Assembly (NCBI RefSeq): GCF_035918095.1
Contig: NZ_CP109137.1
Coordinates: 6,140,001-6,204,000 of the forward strand
From: Streptomyces sp. NBC_01750
GTDB lineage: Bacteria > Actinomycetota > Actinomycetes > Streptomycetales > Streptomycetaceae
Length of the DNA stretch: 64,000 nucleotides
Reading direction: 5' to 3'
The notes beneath the pieces were generated by a model. The model was given only the letters and a program-made list of their open reading frames with translations. It did no database searches and was not told the DNA's origin. A program made the translations under genes and the position numbers. Of the stretch, positions 32,644 to 43,999 are shown in pieces; the first letter of the stretch is position 1, and each line of letters starts with the position of its first letter.

Positions 32644-34995
32644 TCACGCCGGGCGCAGCCACACCGTCGCCAGCGGCGGCAACGTCAGCTGGATGCTCGA
32701 CGGGCGGCCGTGCGACGGCACCGACTCCGGCTTCAGCGGATCCTCGTTGAGCACATCGCCGCCGCCGTAGCGCGCCGCGTCCGTGTTGAGGATCTCCGTC
32801 CACGCCTGGGCCGAGTCCGGCACCCCGAGGCGGTACTCATGGCGGACCACCGGCGAGAAGTGGCTGACGGCCAGCAGCGGTGCGCCCGAGGCGTCGTAGC
32901 GCAGGAAGGCGAAGACATTGTCCTCCGCCGCGTCGCCGTCCACCCAGGCGAAGCCCTCGGGCACGGTGTCGCGCTGCCAGAGCGCGGGAGTCGCTCCGTA
33001 CACCGCGTTGAGATCGCTGACCAGATTCCGTACCCCGCGGTGGTCCGCCTCCGCCGCGTACGACGGGTCGAGCAGCCACCAGTCCGGGCCGTGGCCCTCC
33101 GACCACTCGGCGCCCTGCGCGAACTCCTGCCCCATGAAGAGCAGTTGCTTGCCCGGATGCGCCCACATGAAGCCCAGATAGGCGCGGTGATTGGCGCGCT
33201 GCTGCCACCAGTCGCCGGGCATCTTGCTCACCAGCGACCGTTTGCCGTGCACCACCTCGTCGTGCGAGATCGGCAGGACGTAGTTCTCGCTGTACGCGTA
33301 CACCATCGAGAAGGTCATCTCGTTGTGGTGGAACTTACGGTGCACCGGTTCGTGGGTGACATAGTCCAGCGAGTCGTGCATCCAGCCCATGTTCCACTTC
33401 AGGCCGAAGCCGAGGCCGCCGAAGCCGCCGGGGCCCACATGGTGGGTGGCACGGGTGACGCCGTCCCAGGCAGTGGACTCCTCGGCGATGGTGACGACGC
33501 CGGGACAGCGCCGGTAGACCGTGGCGTTCATCTCCTGGAGGAAGGCGACCGCGTCCAGATTCTCCCGGCCGCCGTGGACGTTCGGCGACCACTCGCCCTG
33601 CTCGCGGGAGTAGTCGAGGTAGAGCATCGAGGCGACGGCATCCACCCGCAGCCCGTCGATATGGAACTCCTCGCACCAGTACGTCGCGTTGGCGACCAGG
33701 AAATTGCGCACCTCCTTGCGGCCGTAGTCGAACTCGAGGGTTCCCCAGTCCGGGTGCGCGGCACGCGCGGGATCCTCGTGCTCGTACAGGGTGCGGCCGT
33801 CGAACGCCGCGAGCGCCCAGTCGTCCTTCGGGAAGTGCGCGGGCACCCAGTCCACCAGCACCCCGATGCCGGCCCGGTGCAGGGCGTCGATCAGGAAGCG
33901 GAAATCGTCCGGGCTGCCCATCCGGGAGGTCGGTGCGTAGAACCCGGTGACCTGATAGCCCCAGGAGCCGCCGAAGGGATGTTCGGCGACCGGCATCAGC
34001 TCGACATGAGTGAAGCCCAGGTCCTTGACGTACGCGGGGAGCTGGAGGGCGAGCTGGCGGTAGGTCAGACCGGGCCGCCAGGACGCCAGATGCACCTCGT
34101 AGACGGAGAACGGCGCCTCGTGCACCGGCCGGTCACCGCGGTGCGCCATCCACTCCTCGTCCCGCCACACATGGTGGGACTCGATCACGATCGAGGCATT
34201 GGCGGGCGGCACCTCCGTGTGCCGCGCCATCGGGTCGGCGCGCATGGTGTGCGAGCCGTCCGGGCGGGTGACGTCGAACTTGTAGAGCGCGCCCTCGCCC
34301 ACCCCCGGGACGAACAGCTCCCACACGCCCGTCGAGCCCAGCGACCGCATCGGATGGCCCGTGCCGTCCCAGTAGTTGAAGTCGCCGACGACGCGCACGC
34401 CGAGGGCGTTGGGTGCCCAGACGGTGAACCGGGTTCCGGTGACACCCTGGTGCGCCATCGGATGGGCGCCGAGCGCCTTCCACAGCTCCTCGTGGCGGCC
34501 CTCGCCGATCAGATGCAGATCGAGTTCGCCGAGCGAGGGCAGGAAGCGGTACGGGTCCTGCACCTCGATCTCGTGCGTGCCGGGGCTCTCGTCCCCTTCG
34601 GCGGCCCCGCCCGCGTCGTACGTGACCAGCAACTGGTACTCCGGAGCCGTACGCAGCGGCAGCACACCGGAGAAGAACCCGTCGCCGTCCTCGTGCAGCT
34701 CGGCCCGCAGCCCCTTGGCCAGTACGGTCACCGCCCGCGCGTACGGGCGCAGCGCGCGCAGTTCGACGCCGCCCCGCACCGAGTGCGCGCCGAGAAGCCC
34801 GTGCGGATCGTGGTGGGCGCCGCTCAGCAGCCGTTCCCTGTCCCCGTCCGCGAGCGGCCGCGCGGCCCGCACACCATGACTGCCGCCGGCGCGCGGCCGT
34901 GGTGCGGCGGGGTGCTTGCGGCCGGGCCTGGCCGCTGCCGCCGGATTCGGTACATCGGGGTCTGACGAGTGTCGGGACGGGGGTCGGGCGGTCAC
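32644..34995 (-). CDS. glgB: 1,4-alpha-glucan branching enzyme
   Basis: GlgB adds alpha-1,6 branches to alpha-glucan. The 783-residue product has a long poorly conserved N-terminal extension (about 1-60), N1 and N2 beta domains (about 60-280) and the GH13 barrel. Its catalytic residues are Asp452 ([11 protein letters not shown]), Glu505 ([10 protein letters not shown]) and Asp579 ([10 protein letters not shown]), followed by a C-terminal beta domain. The GTG at 34995 has AAGGAGG 9 bases upstream. It is the last gene of glgE-treS-pep2-glgB, 29 bases after pep2. In this set it branches the linear glucan that GlgE makes from maltose-1-phosphate. Confidence 0.97.
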   Translation of the reverse strand: MTARPPSRHSSDPDVPNPAAAARPGRKHPAAPRPRAGGSHGVRAARPLADGDRERLLSGAHHDPHGLLGAHSVRGGVELRALRPYARAVTVLAKGLRAELHEDGDGFFSGVLPLRTAPEYQLLVTYDAGGAAEGDESPGTHEIEVQDPYRFLPSLGELDLHLIGEGRHEELWKALGAHPMAHQGVTGTRFTVWAPNALGVRVVGDFNYWDGTGHPMRSLGSTGVWELFVPGVGEGALYKFDVTRPDGSHTMRADPMARHTEVPPANASIVIESHHVWRDEEWMAHRGDRPVHEAPFSVYEVHLASWRPGLTYRQLALQLPAYVKDLGFTHVELMPVAEHPFGGSWGYQVTGFYAPTSRMGSPDDFRFLIDALHRAGIGVLVDWVPAHFPKDDWALAAFDGRTLYEHEDPARAAHPDWGTLEFDYGRKEVRNFLVANATYWCEEFHIDGLRVDAVASMLYLDYSREQGEWSPNVHGGRENLDAVAFLQEMNATVYRRCPGVVTIAEESTAWDGVTRATHHVGPGGFGGLGFGLKWNMGWMHDSLDYVTHEPVHRKFHHNEMTFSMVYAYSENYVLPISHDEVVHGKRSLVSKMPGDWWQQRANHRAYLGFMWAHPGKQLLFMGQEFAQGAEWSEGHGPDWWLLDPSYAAEADHRGVRNLVSDLNAVYGATPALWQRDTVPEGFAWVDGDAAEDNVFAFLRYDASGAPLLAVSHFSPVVRHEYRLGVPDSAQAWTEILNTDAARYGGGDVLNEDPLKPESVPSHGRPSSIQLTLPPLATVWLRPA

Positions 34996-35024
34996 GGGGG
35001 TCGGCCTCCTTGGGCTGTGGGGGA

Positions 35025-36437
35025 TCAGGTGAGCGCGGCCAGGCGGTCGATCGCCGCCATCGGCACCGGCAGCCAGTCGGGGCGGTGCCGGGCCTCGTAC
35101 ACGACCTCGTACACGGCCTTGTCCGTCTCGTACGCGCGCAGCAGTTCGGGCTCGGTGCGCGGATCGGCGCCGGAGATCTCGGCATAGCCCTCGCAGAACG
35201 CCGTACGGCAGCGCTCCGCCCAGGCGGGGTCCCACGGGCGGTGCGTACGGGCCGCGTAGTCGAACGAGCGGAGCATGCCGGCCACATCGCGTACCGGGGG
35301 TTGCGGCCTGCGCCGTTCGTTGAGCGGGCGCGCGGGCTCACCCTCGAAGTCGATGACCGACCAGTGGCCGTCGCCGGACGAACCGGCGGGACCGGAGAGA
35401 CCGCCGGAACCGGCGCCGAGCAAGGTCTGTCCCAGATGGAGGTCGCCATGGACGCGCTGGGCCCGCCAGGCGCGGCCGTGCCTGGCCAGCGAGGCGATCG
35501 CGTCGAAGGCGGAGCGCAGCCGGGGCGCGTACGGCATCAGGGCGGGCACGGCTTGCGCGGCCGCGTCCAGCCGCTCCGACATCGCTGCCGCCAGGTGCTC
35601 GGCCTGCGGTCGGCGCAGCATCACGGTCGGCAGGGCATTCGCCAGCGCCGCGTGGACCTCGGCGGTGACCCGGCCCAGCGCGCAGGCCTCCGCGGTGAAG
35701 GAGCGCCCGCCCGCCAGTGAGTCCAGCGCGAGCAGCCAGCCGTCCTCGGAGCCGCGCAGGAACGGCTGCAGGACCCCGAGTGTGTACGGCTCCGGCGCGG
35801 TGGACTCGTACCAGGCGACGGGCGCGGGCACCCGGCCGCATCCGGCACGGGCGAGCGCGAGCGGCAGCTCGAGATCGGGGTTGGGGCCCGGATGGACCCG
35901 GCGGAAGAGCTTGAGGATGTACGCATCGCCGTACACGAGCGAGGAGTTGGACTGCTCGGCGTCCAGAGGCCGTGCGGCGAGCCCGCCGGGGATGGCCGGG
36001 CCGCGGTCGAACCGGTCGAAGCGGAGTGCCCCGAGCACGCCGGGCGTGCGCAGCCGCTCCAGGATCAGCTCGGCGAGGCGCGGGTCATGCAGGCCCTCGT
36101 AGACCGTCAGCCCGGCCAGCGGACCCTCCGCGGGACGGCCGATCAGCGCGGGCGCGAGATACGGCGGCAGCGTTTTGCGTACGCCGAGCAGGAGTTGGTA
36201 GCAGTCGTTCGTGGACGGAGCGGGAGGTCCCGGCTGCTGGACACGTACGAGCAGATGCAGCAGTCCGGCACCTGAACCCTCCACCGGCAGCAGTTCGGTC
36301 GCCGAGACGAGCGAGAAGCCGGTGACTGGACGGCCCTTGCCGGCGAACCAGCGCTGCCGGGGGAGCCATTCGTGCAGTAAGGGGGCGAGTGACGGGAGGA
36401 GAGCGACGGGAGTCCGGGTGGATGCAGCCTCCGACAT
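35025..36437 (-). CDS. pep2: Maltokinase (Pep2/Mak)
   Basis: Maltokinase uses ATP to make alpha-maltose-1-phosphate, the substrate of GlgE. The 470-residue protein has the family's N-terminal cap domain ([17 protein letters not shown]) and a eukaryotic-like kinase core. The catalytic loop is [13 protein letters not shown] (about 330) and the metal motif is [17 protein letters not shown] (about 365). The ATG at 36437 follows AAAGGAC. It sits between treS and glgB; the gap to treS is 154 bases. In many actinobacteria TreS and Mak form a complex or a fused protein, while here they are separate genes. Confidence 0.95.
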   Translation of the reverse strand: MSEAASTRTPVALLPSLAPLLHEWLPRQRWFAGKGRPVTGFSLVSATELLPVEGSGAGLLHLLVRVQQPGPPAPSTNDCYQLLLGVRKTLPPYLAPALIGRPAEGPLAGLTVYEGLHDPRLAELILERLRTPGVLGALRFDRFDRGPAIPGGLAARPLDAEQSNSSLVYGDAYILKLFRRVHPGPNPDLELPLALARAGCGRVPAPVAWYESTAPEPYTLGVLQPFLRGSEDGWLLALDSLAGGRSFTAEACALGRVTAEVHAALANALPTVMLRRPQAEHLAAAMSERLDAAAQAVPALMPYAPRLRSAFDAIASLARHGRAWRAQRVHGDLHLGQTLLGAGSGGLSGPAGSSGDGHWSVIDFEGEPARPLNERRRPQPPVRDVAGMLRSFDYAARTHRPWDPAWAERCRTAFCEGYAEISGADPRTEPELLRAYETDKAVYEVVYEARHRPDWLPVPMAAIDRLAALT

Positions 36438-36591
36438 GGCATCGCGTCCTTTCCCCGGGTACACCACGAATGCGCAGAGTGTCCCGGATTACAGCAGTGG
36501 CTGTCCGGCGGCGCGCGGGGATAAGGGGGAGAGTGCCCGGTGCGGGGCGGGGGAAACCGCCCCGCGGGACATACCTCTCCCCGTACGTGAC

Positions 36592-38316
36592 TCAGGTCGG
36601 CGCCGAATCCTTTCGCAGGCGGAACCAGTAGAAGCCGTGACCGGCGAGAGTGAGCAGGTAGGGCCACTGACCGATGGCCGGGAACCGCACTCCGCCGATG
36701 AGCTCCACCGGATGCCGGCCGCTGAACGTCCGCAGATCGAGCTCGGTGGGCTGCGCGAAACGCGAGAAATTGTTCACGCAGAGCACGAGATCGTCGCCGT
36801 GTCCGTCAACTGACGGGGCCTCGCGCAGGAACGCGAGCACGGCCGGGTTCGACGAGGGCAGCTCGGTGTACGAACCGAGCCCGAAGGCGTGGTTCTGCTT
36901 ACGGATCTCGATCATCCGCCGGGTCCAGTGCAGCAGCGAGGACGGCGAGGCCATCGCCGCCTCCACATTGGTGACCTGGTAGCCGTAGACCGGATCCATG
37001 ATGGTCGGCAGATAGAGCCGGCCCGGGTCGCTGGAGGAGAATCCCGCGTTCCGGTCCGGTGTCCACTGCATCGGCGTCCGTACCGCGTCCCGGTCGCCGA
37101 GCCAGATGTTGTCGCCCATCCCGATCTCGTCGCCGTAGTACAGGATCGGCGAGCCCGGCAGCGACAGCAGCAGCGCCGTGAACAGCTCGATCTGATTGCG
37201 GTCGTTGTCCAGCAGTGGGGCCAGCCGCCGGCGGATGCCGATATTGGCGCGCATCCGCGGATCCTTGGCGTACTCCGCGTACATGTAGTCGCGCTCTTCG
37301 TCCGTGACCATCTCGAGCGTGAGCTCGTCGTGGTTGCGCAGGAAGATTCCCCACTGGCAGTTCTTCGGGATGGCCGGGGTCTTGGAGAGGATTTCGGAGA
37401 CCGGGTAGCGCGATTCGCGCCGTACGGCCATGAAGATCCGGGGCATCACCGGGAAGTGGAACGCCATATGACACTCGTCGCCGCCGGCCGGGAACTCGCC
37501 GAAGTAGTCGACGACGTCCTCCGGCCACTGGTTGGCCTCGGCGAGCAGCACGGTGTCCGGGTAGTGGGCGTCGATCACCTTGCGTACGTGCTTGAGGAAG
37601 GTGTGGGTGGCGGGGAGGTTCTCGCAGTTCGTGCCCTCCTCCTGGTACAGGTACGGCACTGCGTCCAGCCGGAAGCCGTCGATGCCCAGGTCCAGCCAGA
37701 AGCGCAGCGCCGAGATGATCTCTTCCTGCACCGCCGGGTTCTCGTAGTTGAGATCGGGCTGGTGGGAGAAGAAGCGGTGGAAGTAGTACTGCTTGCGCAC
37801 CGGGTCGAAGGTCCAGTTGGACGTCTCGGTGTCGACGAAGATGATCCTGGCGTCCTGGAACTGCTTGTCGTCGTCGGCCCAGACGTAGTAGTCGCCGTAC
37901 GGTCCTTCCGGGGCGCTGCGGGACTCCTGGAACCACGGGTGCTGGTCGCTGGTGTGGTTCATGACAAAGTCGATGATGACGCGCATGCCCCGCTGGTGGG
38001 ACGCGTCGACGAACTCCACGAAGTCCGCCAGGTCGCCGAAGTCCGGCAGTACGGCGGTGTAGTCGGAGACGTCGTAACCACCGTCCCGCAGCGGCGACTT
38101 GAAGAACGGCGGCAGCCAGAGGCAGTCGACTCCCAGCCACTGAAGATAGTCCAGTTTGGCGGTGATGCCCTTCAGGTCGCCGATGCCGTCGCCGTTGCTG
38201 TCCTGGAAGGACCGCACGAGGACTTCGTAGAAGACGGCCCGTTTGAACCAGTCGGGGTCGCGGTCCTTGGCGGGTGTGTCCTCGAACGTGTCGTGGACGG
38301 GCTCATTGACGATCAT
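36592..38316 (-). CDS. treS: Trehalose synthase (maltose alpha-D-glucosyltransferase)
   Basis: TreS isomerises trehalose and maltose. The 574-residue GH13 protein has [25 protein letters not shown] at its start (in two parts), the barrel residues Asp218 ([11 protein letters not shown]), Glu260 ([12 protein letters not shown]) and Asp330 ([10 protein letters not shown]), and a C-terminal beta domain. It lacks the fused maltokinase domain. Its ATG overlaps the glgE stop as ATGA (38313-38316), so it is coupled to GlgE. It supplies maltose from trehalose to Pep2. Confidence 0.97.
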   Translation of the reverse strand: MIVNEPVHDTFEDTPAKDRDPDWFKRAVFYEVLVRSFQDSNGDGIGDLKGITAKLDYLQWLGVDCLWLPPFFKSPLRDGGYDVSDYTAVLPDFGDLADFVEFVDASHQRGMRVIIDFVMNHTSDQHPWFQESRSAPEGPYGDYYVWADDDKQFQDARIIFVDTETSNWTFDPVRKQYYFHRFFSHQPDLNYENPAVQEEIISALRFWLDLGIDGFRLDAVPYLYQEEGTNCENLPATHTFLKHVRKVIDAHYPDTVLLAEANQWPEDVVDYFGEFPAGGDECHMAFHFPVMPRIFMAVRRESRYPVSEILSKTPAIPKNCQWGIFLRNHDELTLEMVTDEERDYMYAEYAKDPRMRANIGIRRRLAPLLDNDRNQIELFTALLLSLPGSPILYYGDEIGMGDNIWLGDRDAVRTPMQWTPDRNAGFSSSDPGRLYLPTIMDPVYGYQVTNVEAAMASPSSLLHWTRRMIEIRKQNHAFGLGSYTELPSSNPAVLAFLREAPSVDGHGDDLVLCVNNFSRFAQPTELDLRTFSGRHPVELIGGVRFPAIGQWPYLLTLAGHGFYWFRLRKDSAPT

Positions 38317-40412
38317 GATGTGGGTGACCCTCCGATCGGCGGGGACGGTCGCAGAACGACGATGTGCGCGGGCGTTCTGCCCGGCTCGAGGCGCACATAG
38401 TTGGCCCTGCCCCAGTGATAGGTCTCGCCGGTGAGCTCGTCGCGCACCGGTGTGCTCTCGTGCCAGTCGAGGCCGAGGCGCGGCATGTCCAACGAGACTG
38501 TGGCCTCCTGGGTGTGGTGGGGGTCGAGGTTGGCGATCACGAGGACGGTGTTCGAGCCGGACCGTTTCGAGTACGCGATCACCGCGTCGTTGTCGGTGTG
38601 GTGGAAATGGATGTCACGCAGCTGCTGGAGGGCGGGATGGCGGCGCCGGATCCGGTTGAGGGTGGTGATCAGGGGGGCGATGGTGCGACCCTCGCGCTCC
38701 GCCGACTCCCAGTCCCGCGGCCGTAGTTGGTACTTCTCCGAGTGAAGGTACTCCTCGCTGCCGGGCCGTACCGGGGAGTTCTCGCAGAGCTCGTAGCCGG
38801 CGTACACCCCCCAGGACGGCGCCATGGTCGCGGCGAGCACCGCGCGTACCTCGAACGCCGGGCGACCGCCCTGCTGGAGGTAGGCGTGCAGGATGTCGGG
38901 CGTGTTCACGAAGAAGTTGGGCCGCATGCAGGAGGCGGCCCCGCCGGAGAGCTCGGTGAGGTATTCGGTCAGCTCCTGCTTGGTGTTGCGCCAGGTGAAG
39001 TACGTGTACGACTGCTGGAAGCCGATCTCGGCGAGGGTGTGCATCATCGCCGGACGGGTGAACGCCTCGGCCAGGAAGAGCACATCGGGATCGGTGCGGT
39101 TGATGTCCGCGATCACCTTCTCCCAGAAGATGACCGGCTTGGTGTGCGGGTTGTCGACGCGGAAGATCCGTACACCGTGGCCCATCCAGAAGCGCAGCAC
39201 CCGCAGCGTCTCGCGGACCAGTCCGCGCATGTCCTGGTCGAAGGCGATGGGATAGATGTCCTGGTACTTCTTGGGCGGGTTCTCGGCGTACGCGATCGAA
39301 CCGTCGGCCCGGTGGTGGAACCACTCGGGGTGCTCTTTCACCCAGGGATGGTCGGGAGAGCACTGGAGCGCGAAGTCCAGGGCGACCTCCATACGCAGAG
39401 CGGCTGCCGTTTCGACGAAGTGGTCGAAGTCCTCGAAGGTGCCGAGATCGGGGTGGAGCGCGTCATGGCCGCCGTCGGGCGAGCCGATGGCCCAGGGCAC
39501 TCCGACATCGTGGGCGCCGGGGGAGAGGCTGTTGTTGGGGCCCTTGCGGAAGGTGGTGCCGATGGGGTGGACGGGCGGCAGATAGACGACGTCGAAGCCC
39601 ATCGCGGCGACGGCGGGCAGCCGTTCGGCCGCGGTGCGGAAGGTGCCGGAGACGGGCGGCTCGCCCTCCTTGACGACCGCGCCCTCGGAGCGCGGGAAGA
39701 GCTCGTACCAGGAGCCGTACAGCGCACGCTGCCGCTCGACCAGGAGTGGCAACGGGCGGGAGGAGGTGACCAGTTCGCGCAGCGGGTGGCGGCCGAGCGC
39801 GGCGGCGGCGTCCGGGGTGAGGGCGGCGGCGAGCCGCGCGGCGGCGGACCGCGTGTCGTCGCGCAGCGCGTCGACGGCGGCGAGCACGGCCTCGCGCCCG
39901 TCGTTCTTGGGCACTCCGGCGGCGGCACGTTCGTACAGATCGGCGCCTTCGGCCAGGACGAGCGTGGTGTCGATACCTGCGGGGATCTTGATCTGGGCGT
40001 GGTGCCGCCAGGTGGCGACCGGGTCGCTCCAGGCCTCGACGGCGTACGTCCAGCGGCCCTCGGCATCCGGCGTGACGTCGGCTCCCCACCGGTCGGAGCC
40101 GGGCGCGAGCTCGCGCATGGGGGTCCAGGGGCCGGGGTGACCGCTCGGATCGCGCAGGAGGACATTGGCGGCGACCGCGTCATGGCCCTCGCGGAAGACG
40201 GTGGCGGTGACCTGGAAGGTCTCACCGGCCACCGCTTTCGCCGGCCTCCTTCCACAGTCGACGAGGGGGCGGACGTCCAGGACGGGGATGCGACCGATCA
40301 TGGGATCACCTGAGGGCTGTGCGGGCAGGGCGGATTGAGCGGGTTGTTTCTTTTTACGAGGTTTGGTTGTTCTTTGTAGCTGCTCAGGCGACGACTGGCG
40401 GGCTGTGGGCAT
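38313..40412 (-). CDS. glgE: Maltosyltransferase GlgE (alpha-maltose-1-phosphate: glucan)
   Basis: GlgE extends alpha-1,4-glucan with maltosyl units from maltose-1-phosphate and releases phosphate. The 699-residue GH13 protein has the GlgE-specific N-terminal domain ([11 protein letters not shown]), the nucleophile Asp420 ([12 protein letters not shown]), the acid/base Glu449 ([10 protein letters not shown]) and the third Asp506 ([10 protein letters not shown]). The [20 protein letters not shown] loop binds substrate. The ATG at 40412 has AGGAG 5 bases ahead; a second ATG at 40301 would remove a Lys-rich 37-residue tail and has a weaker site. It heads the glgE-treS-pep2-glgB operon and is divergent from glgP. 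The pathway is known from mycobacteria and Streptomyces. Confidence 0.96.
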   Translation of the reverse strand: MPTARQSSPEQLQRTTKPRKKKQPAQSALPAQPSGDPMIGRIPVLDVRPLVDCGRRPAKAVAGETFQVTATVFREGHDAVAANVLLRDPSGHPGPWTPMRELAPGSDRWGADVTPDAEGRWTYAVEAWSDPVATWRHHAQIKIPAGIDTTLVLAEGADLYERAAAGVPKNDGREAVLAAVDALRDDTRSAAARLAAALTPDAAAALGRHPLRELVTSSRPLPLLVERQRALYGSWYELFPRSEGAVVKEGEPPVSGTFRTAAERLPAVAAMGFDVVYLPPVHPIGTTFRKGPNNSLSPGAHDVGVPWAIGSPDGGHDALHPDLGTFEDFDHFVETAAALRMEVALDFALQCSPDHPWVKEHPEWFHHRADGSIAYAENPPKKYQDIYPIAFDQDMRGLVRETLRVLRFWMGHGVRIFRVDNPHTKPVIFWEKVIADINRTDPDVLFLAEAFTRPAMMHTLAEIGFQQSYTYFTWRNTKQELTEYLTELSGGAASCMRPNFFVNTPDILHAYLQQGGRPAFEVRAVLAATMAPSWGVYAGYELCENSPVRPGSEEYLHSEKYQLRPRDWESAEREGRTIAPLITTLNRIRRRHPALQQLRDIHFHHTDNDAVIAYSKRSGSNTVLVIANLDPHHTQEATVSLDMPRLGLDWHESTPVRDELTGETYHWGRANYVRLEPGRTPAHIVVLRPSPPIGGSPTS

Positions 40413-41059
40413 GGCCGCTCCTGTCCGCGTTCACTCGGGTGGGCGGAAAGAATGCTGTGAGAGGTGCGCGATCGCATGCGTTACCGGAGGAGCCTTCCCC
40501 CGCACTTCGGGTGGGCAATCCGGTGGTTCGTTAACTACTAGGGCGTAGATGACGACACAACACCTTCGCCGGCCCGGATAGAGTTCTGCGGGGGATCTGG
40601 GGGTCGTCCCCCCGGGGGGAGCGCGGCACTACTAGGGGGCGTAGGAGACGACCCGGCACCTTCGCGGGTCCGGGACCGGGTTTCCGCCTGGAGCAGGCCG
40701 CCATGACAGAGCTTCAGCGGGTGAACCGGCAGCCGGTCCCGAGGTCGTCATCCATATGGCTCATGAGCGGGCACGGGACGGCTGCACCGGCATCCACCAG
40801 GTGATACCGGCGCGGGAACTCGCCGAGACAGCGGCCCGGTGTCCGGCGAACAGGGCCTTTGGCCCGGCGACCGTCAACCGGGGTTCCCCGTACGGAGTTT
40901 CGGTGAGTTCACCGCGCCGAGTACCCCCGCGGGCGCCCGCCGGACGCCCGCGCGCCGTGGTTGAGAAGGCGTGCTTACCACTACCGTCTGGGGTGACGGA
41001 GAGGCGCACACCGTCGTGCGTCCCCTCGGATGCGTACCTCCCCTGCGAAGGTGGGACCC
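40413..41059. other. 647-base divergent control region between glgE and glgP
   Basis: I see no gene here. It must contain the promoters of glgE and glgP. It also has two imperfect 43-45 base direct copies (40535-40577 and 40629-40673) and a GGGGG/CCCCC hairpin at 40599-40612 between them. The composition is lower in GC than coding DNA near 40320-40390. Confidence 0.55.
40535..40673 (+). repeat. Pair of imperfect direct repeats upstream of glgP
   Basis: Copy one (40535-40577) starts CTACTAGGGCGTAG and ends with CACCTTCGCCGGCCCGG. Copy two (40629-40673) starts CTACTAGGGGGCGTAGG and ends with CACCTTCGCGGGTCCGG. The pieces CTACTAGGG, CGTAG, GACGAC, CACCTTCGC and the closing CCGG are shared. The copies are 94 bases apart and might bind a regulator of glgE and glgP. 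Confidence 0.7.
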
Positions 41060-43717
41060 GTGAAGGCCATTCGTCGATTCACCGTCCGCCCCGTCCTCCC
41101 CGAACCGCTCAGTCCGCTCAGCGATCTGGCGCGCAATCTGCGCTGGTCCTGGCATACCGAGACCCGTGACCTCTTCCAGGCCGTCGATCCCGAAGGATGG
41201 CAGGCGGCGGGCGGCGACCCCGTGCGGCTGCTCGGGGCCGTGTCCGCCGCCCGACTGGCCGAGCTGGCCGGAGACCGGCGCTTTCTGCGCAGACTGACCG
41301 CCGTCGCCGACGACCTGGACGACTATCTGCTCGGGCGCAGGTGGTACCAGGCGCACAGCGGCACCTCCGGCGACATCGATCCCGAGGCGCCGGACTTCCC
41401 GGCAGCGGTCGCCTACTTCTCGCCGGAGTTCGGGGTCACCGCCGCACTCCCGCAGTACTCCGGCGGCCTCGGCATCCTCGCCGGCGACCATCTCAAGGCC
41501 GCCAGCGACCTCGGCGTACCGCTCATCGGCGTCGGGCTGCTCTACCGCCACGGCTACTTCCGCCAGTCGTTGTCCCGCGACGGCTGGCAGCAGGAGCACT
41601 ATCCGCTTCTCGATCCGAACGAGCTCCCGGTGAGCCTGCTGCGGGAGACCGAAGGGACCCCCGTCCAGGTGTCCCTGGCGCTGCCCGGCGGTCGCTCACT
41701 GCGCGCGCACGTCTGGGTCGCGCAGGTCGGCCGAGTACCACTGCTGATGCTCGACTCGGACGTCGAGGAGAACGATCCCGGCGAGCGCGATGTCACCGAC
41801 CGGCTGTACGGCGGCGGCAGCGAGCACCGGCTGCTGCAGGAGATGCTGCTGGGGATCGGGGGGGTACGTGCGGTACGTGCGTACTGCCGGCTCGCCGGCC
41901 ACCCCGCGCCCGAGGTGTTCCACACCAACGAGGGGCACGCCGGCTTCCTCGGCCTGGAGCGCATCCGCGAACTGGGTGACACGGGCCTGGACTTCGACGC
42001 GGCGCTGGAGGCGGTCCGGGCCGGGACCGTGTTCACCACCCACACGCCCGTGCCCGCCGGGATCGACCGCTTCGACCGCGAGCTCGTCGCCCGCCACTTC
42101 GGCGACCGCGCGGAGCTGGCCGGAGTCCCGGTCGAGAAGGTGCTCCAGCTCGGTATGGAGACCTATCCGGGCGGCGAGCCCAATCTCTTCAACATGGCGG
42201 TGATGGGGCTGCGGCTGGCCCAGCGCGCCAACGGGGTCTCGGTCCTGCACGGTGCGGTGAGCCGCGGCATGTTCGCCGGCCTGTGGCCCGGCTTCGACGC
42301 CGAGGAGGTGCCGATCACCTCGGTCACCAACGGGGTGCACGCGCCGACCTGGGTGGCGCCCGAGGTGTTCCGGCTCGGTGCGCGCCAGATCGGCCCGGGC
42401 CGCACCGAGGACGCCCTGTCCGTGGGCGACTCCGAGCGCTGGGACGCCGTCGCGGACATCCCGGACGCCGACATCTGGGAGCTGCGCCGCGGCCTGCGGG
42501 AACAGCTGGTCCTGGAGGTACGGGAGCGGCTGCACGCCTCCTGGCGCCAGCGCGGCGCCGGCGCGGCCGAACTGGGCTGGATCGACGGGGTGCTCGACCC
42601 GGATGTGCTGACCATCGGGTTCGCCCGCCGGGTTCCCTCGTACAAACGGCTCACCCTGATGCTGCGCGACCGCGACCGGCTGATGGAGCTGCTGCTCCAC
42701 CCCACCAGGCCCATCCAGATCGTCGTCGCGGGCAAGGCGCATCCGGCGGACGACAGCGGCAAGCGGCTGGTGCGGGAGCTGGTGCGGTTCGCCGACGATC
42801 CGCGGGTCCGTCATCGCATCGTCTTCCTGCCCGACTACGGCATGGCGATGGCGCAGAAGCTCTACCCGGGCTGTGATGTGTGGCTGAACAATCCGCTGCG
42901 GCCGCTGGAGGCCTGCGGGACGAGCGGGATGAAGGCCGCGCTGAACGGCTGCCTCAACCTGTCCGTGCTCGACGGCTGGTGGGACGAGTGGTTCGAGCCG
43001 GACTTCGGCTGGGCCATTCCCACCGCGGACGGCTCGGCCACCGACGACGACCGCCGCGACGAGCTGGAGGCGGGCGCGCTGTACGAGCTGATCGAGGAGC
43101 GGGTGGCGCCCCGCTTCTACGACCGCAACGGCGGCGGACTGCCCGAGCGCTGGATCGAGATGGTCCGCCGGACGCTGACCACGCTCGGCCCCAAGGTGCT
43201 CGCCGGCCGCATGGTGCGCGAGTACGTGGAGCGGCTGTACGCCCCGGCCGCCCGGGCCCACCGGTCCCTGAACGCGGACACCGCACGTGAGCTGGCGGCC
43301 TGGAAGTCCCGGGTGCGCATCGCCTGGCCGCGGGTGGCCGTCGACCATGTGGAGGCCCTCGAACAGGCCTCGCCCGCGGGCACGGCGGAGCTGGGCGCCA
43401 CCCTCGCGCTCCGGGTGCGGGTTGCCCTGGGCGACCTGCAGCCGGACGATGTGGAGGTGCAGGCGGTGGCGGGTCAGGTCGACTCGGACGACGCGATCGC
43501 CGGCGCCCAGACCTCCCCGCTGAAGCCGACGAGCGGCCCCGACCTGGACGGCCGCTGGGTGTACGAGGGTCCGCTCGCGCTCGACCGTACGGGTCCCTTC
43601 GGTTATACGGTGCGGATCCTGCCGGACCACCGACTGCTCGCCGCCAGCGCGGATCTGGGGCTGGTCGCGCTGCCGACGGAGGCGACGGGGGAGGGCGCGG
43701 GCGTTCTGATGCGGTGA
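41060..43717 (+). CDS. glgP: Alpha-glucan phosphorylase
   Basis: GlgP releases glucose-1-phosphate from alpha-1,4-glucan using phosphate and pyridoxal phosphate. The 885-residue product belongs to the long actinobacterial GT35 group with an N-terminal DUF3417 domain (LARNLRWSWHTETRDLF). GVTAALPQYSGGLGILAGDH lies near residue 130 and the Schiff-base Lys is in GTSGMKAALNG near residue 625. The GTG at 41060 gives the family N-terminus KAIRRFTVRP; the frame is open 10 codons upstream without a better start. It is divergent from the glgE operon, so synthesis and breakdown of the same glucan share one control region. Confidence 0.96.
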   Translation: MKAIRRFTVRPVLPEPLSPLSDLARNLRWSWHTETRDLFQAVDPEGWQAAGGDPVRLLGAVSAARLAELAGDRRFLRRLTAVADDLDDYLLGRRWYQAHSGTSGDIDPEAPDFPAAVAYFSPEFGVTAALPQYSGGLGILAGDHLKAASDLGVPLIGVGLLYRHGYFRQSLSRDGWQQEHYPLLDPNELPVSLLRETEGTPVQVSLALPGGRSLRAHVWVAQVGRVPLLMLDSDVEENDPGERDVTDRLYGGGSEHRLLQEMLLGIGGVRAVRAYCRLAGHPAPEVFHTNEGHAGFLGLERIRELGDTGLDFDAALEAVRAGTVFTTHTPVPAGIDRFDRELVARHFGDRAELAGVPVEKVLQLGMETYPGGEPNLFNMAVMGLRLAQRANGVSVLHGAVSRGMFAGLWPGFDAEEVPITSVTNGVHAPTWVAPEVFRLGARQIGPGRTEDALSVGDSERWDAVADIPDADIWELRRGLREQLVLEVRERLHASWRQRGAGAAELGWIDGVLDPDVLTIGFARRVPSYKRLTLMLRDRDRLMELLLHPTRPIQIVVAGKAHPADDSGKRLVRELVRFADDPRVRHRIVFLPDYGMAMAQKLYPGCDVWLNNPLRPLEACGTSGMKAALNGCLNLSVLDGWWDEWFEPDFGWAIPTADGSATDDDRRDELEAGALYELIEERVAPRFYDRNGGGLPERWIEMVRRTLTTLGPKVLAGRMVREYVERLYAPAARAHRSLNADTARELAAWKSRVRIAWPRVAVDHVEALEQASPAGTAELGATLALRVRVALGDLQPDDVEVQAVAGQVDSDDAIAGAQTSPLKPTSGPDLDGRWVYEGPLALDRTGPFGYTVRILPDHRLLAASADLGLVALPTEATGEGAGVLMR

Positions 43718-43999
43718 TCCGCTGATGCGCTGATCAATGGGGTCGGTGGGCTGATCCACGGTGATGTCCGCGCACCGCTTCACGGCGAACCCGGTCGCAC
43801 CCGCGGCCGGGTTCGCCCACGTGTACCGCCCCAGTATTCCGGCGGATCGACCGTTCTCCTTCACGCCTTGAACTCGAAGCCTTGACGTGCTCATGGGATG
43901 CCTTTAGTTTCCTCACCCATTACGGCGTTCACTCCCACGCTCAACGTTCATATGAGTGAACTCAATTGGAGAGCGATCCCCACCGGAAGGCAACCCCCC

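Noticed and set aside
38727..40313. 528-codon plus-strand frame opposite glgE
   Set aside because: A GC-skew shadow of glgE with no ribosome site or recognisable domain; the same holds for long frames opposite pta, glgB and glgP.
40756..41169. 137-codon frame upstream of glgP
   Set aside because: Composition is not protein-like, it overlaps the well-supported glgP start, and it lies in the control region.
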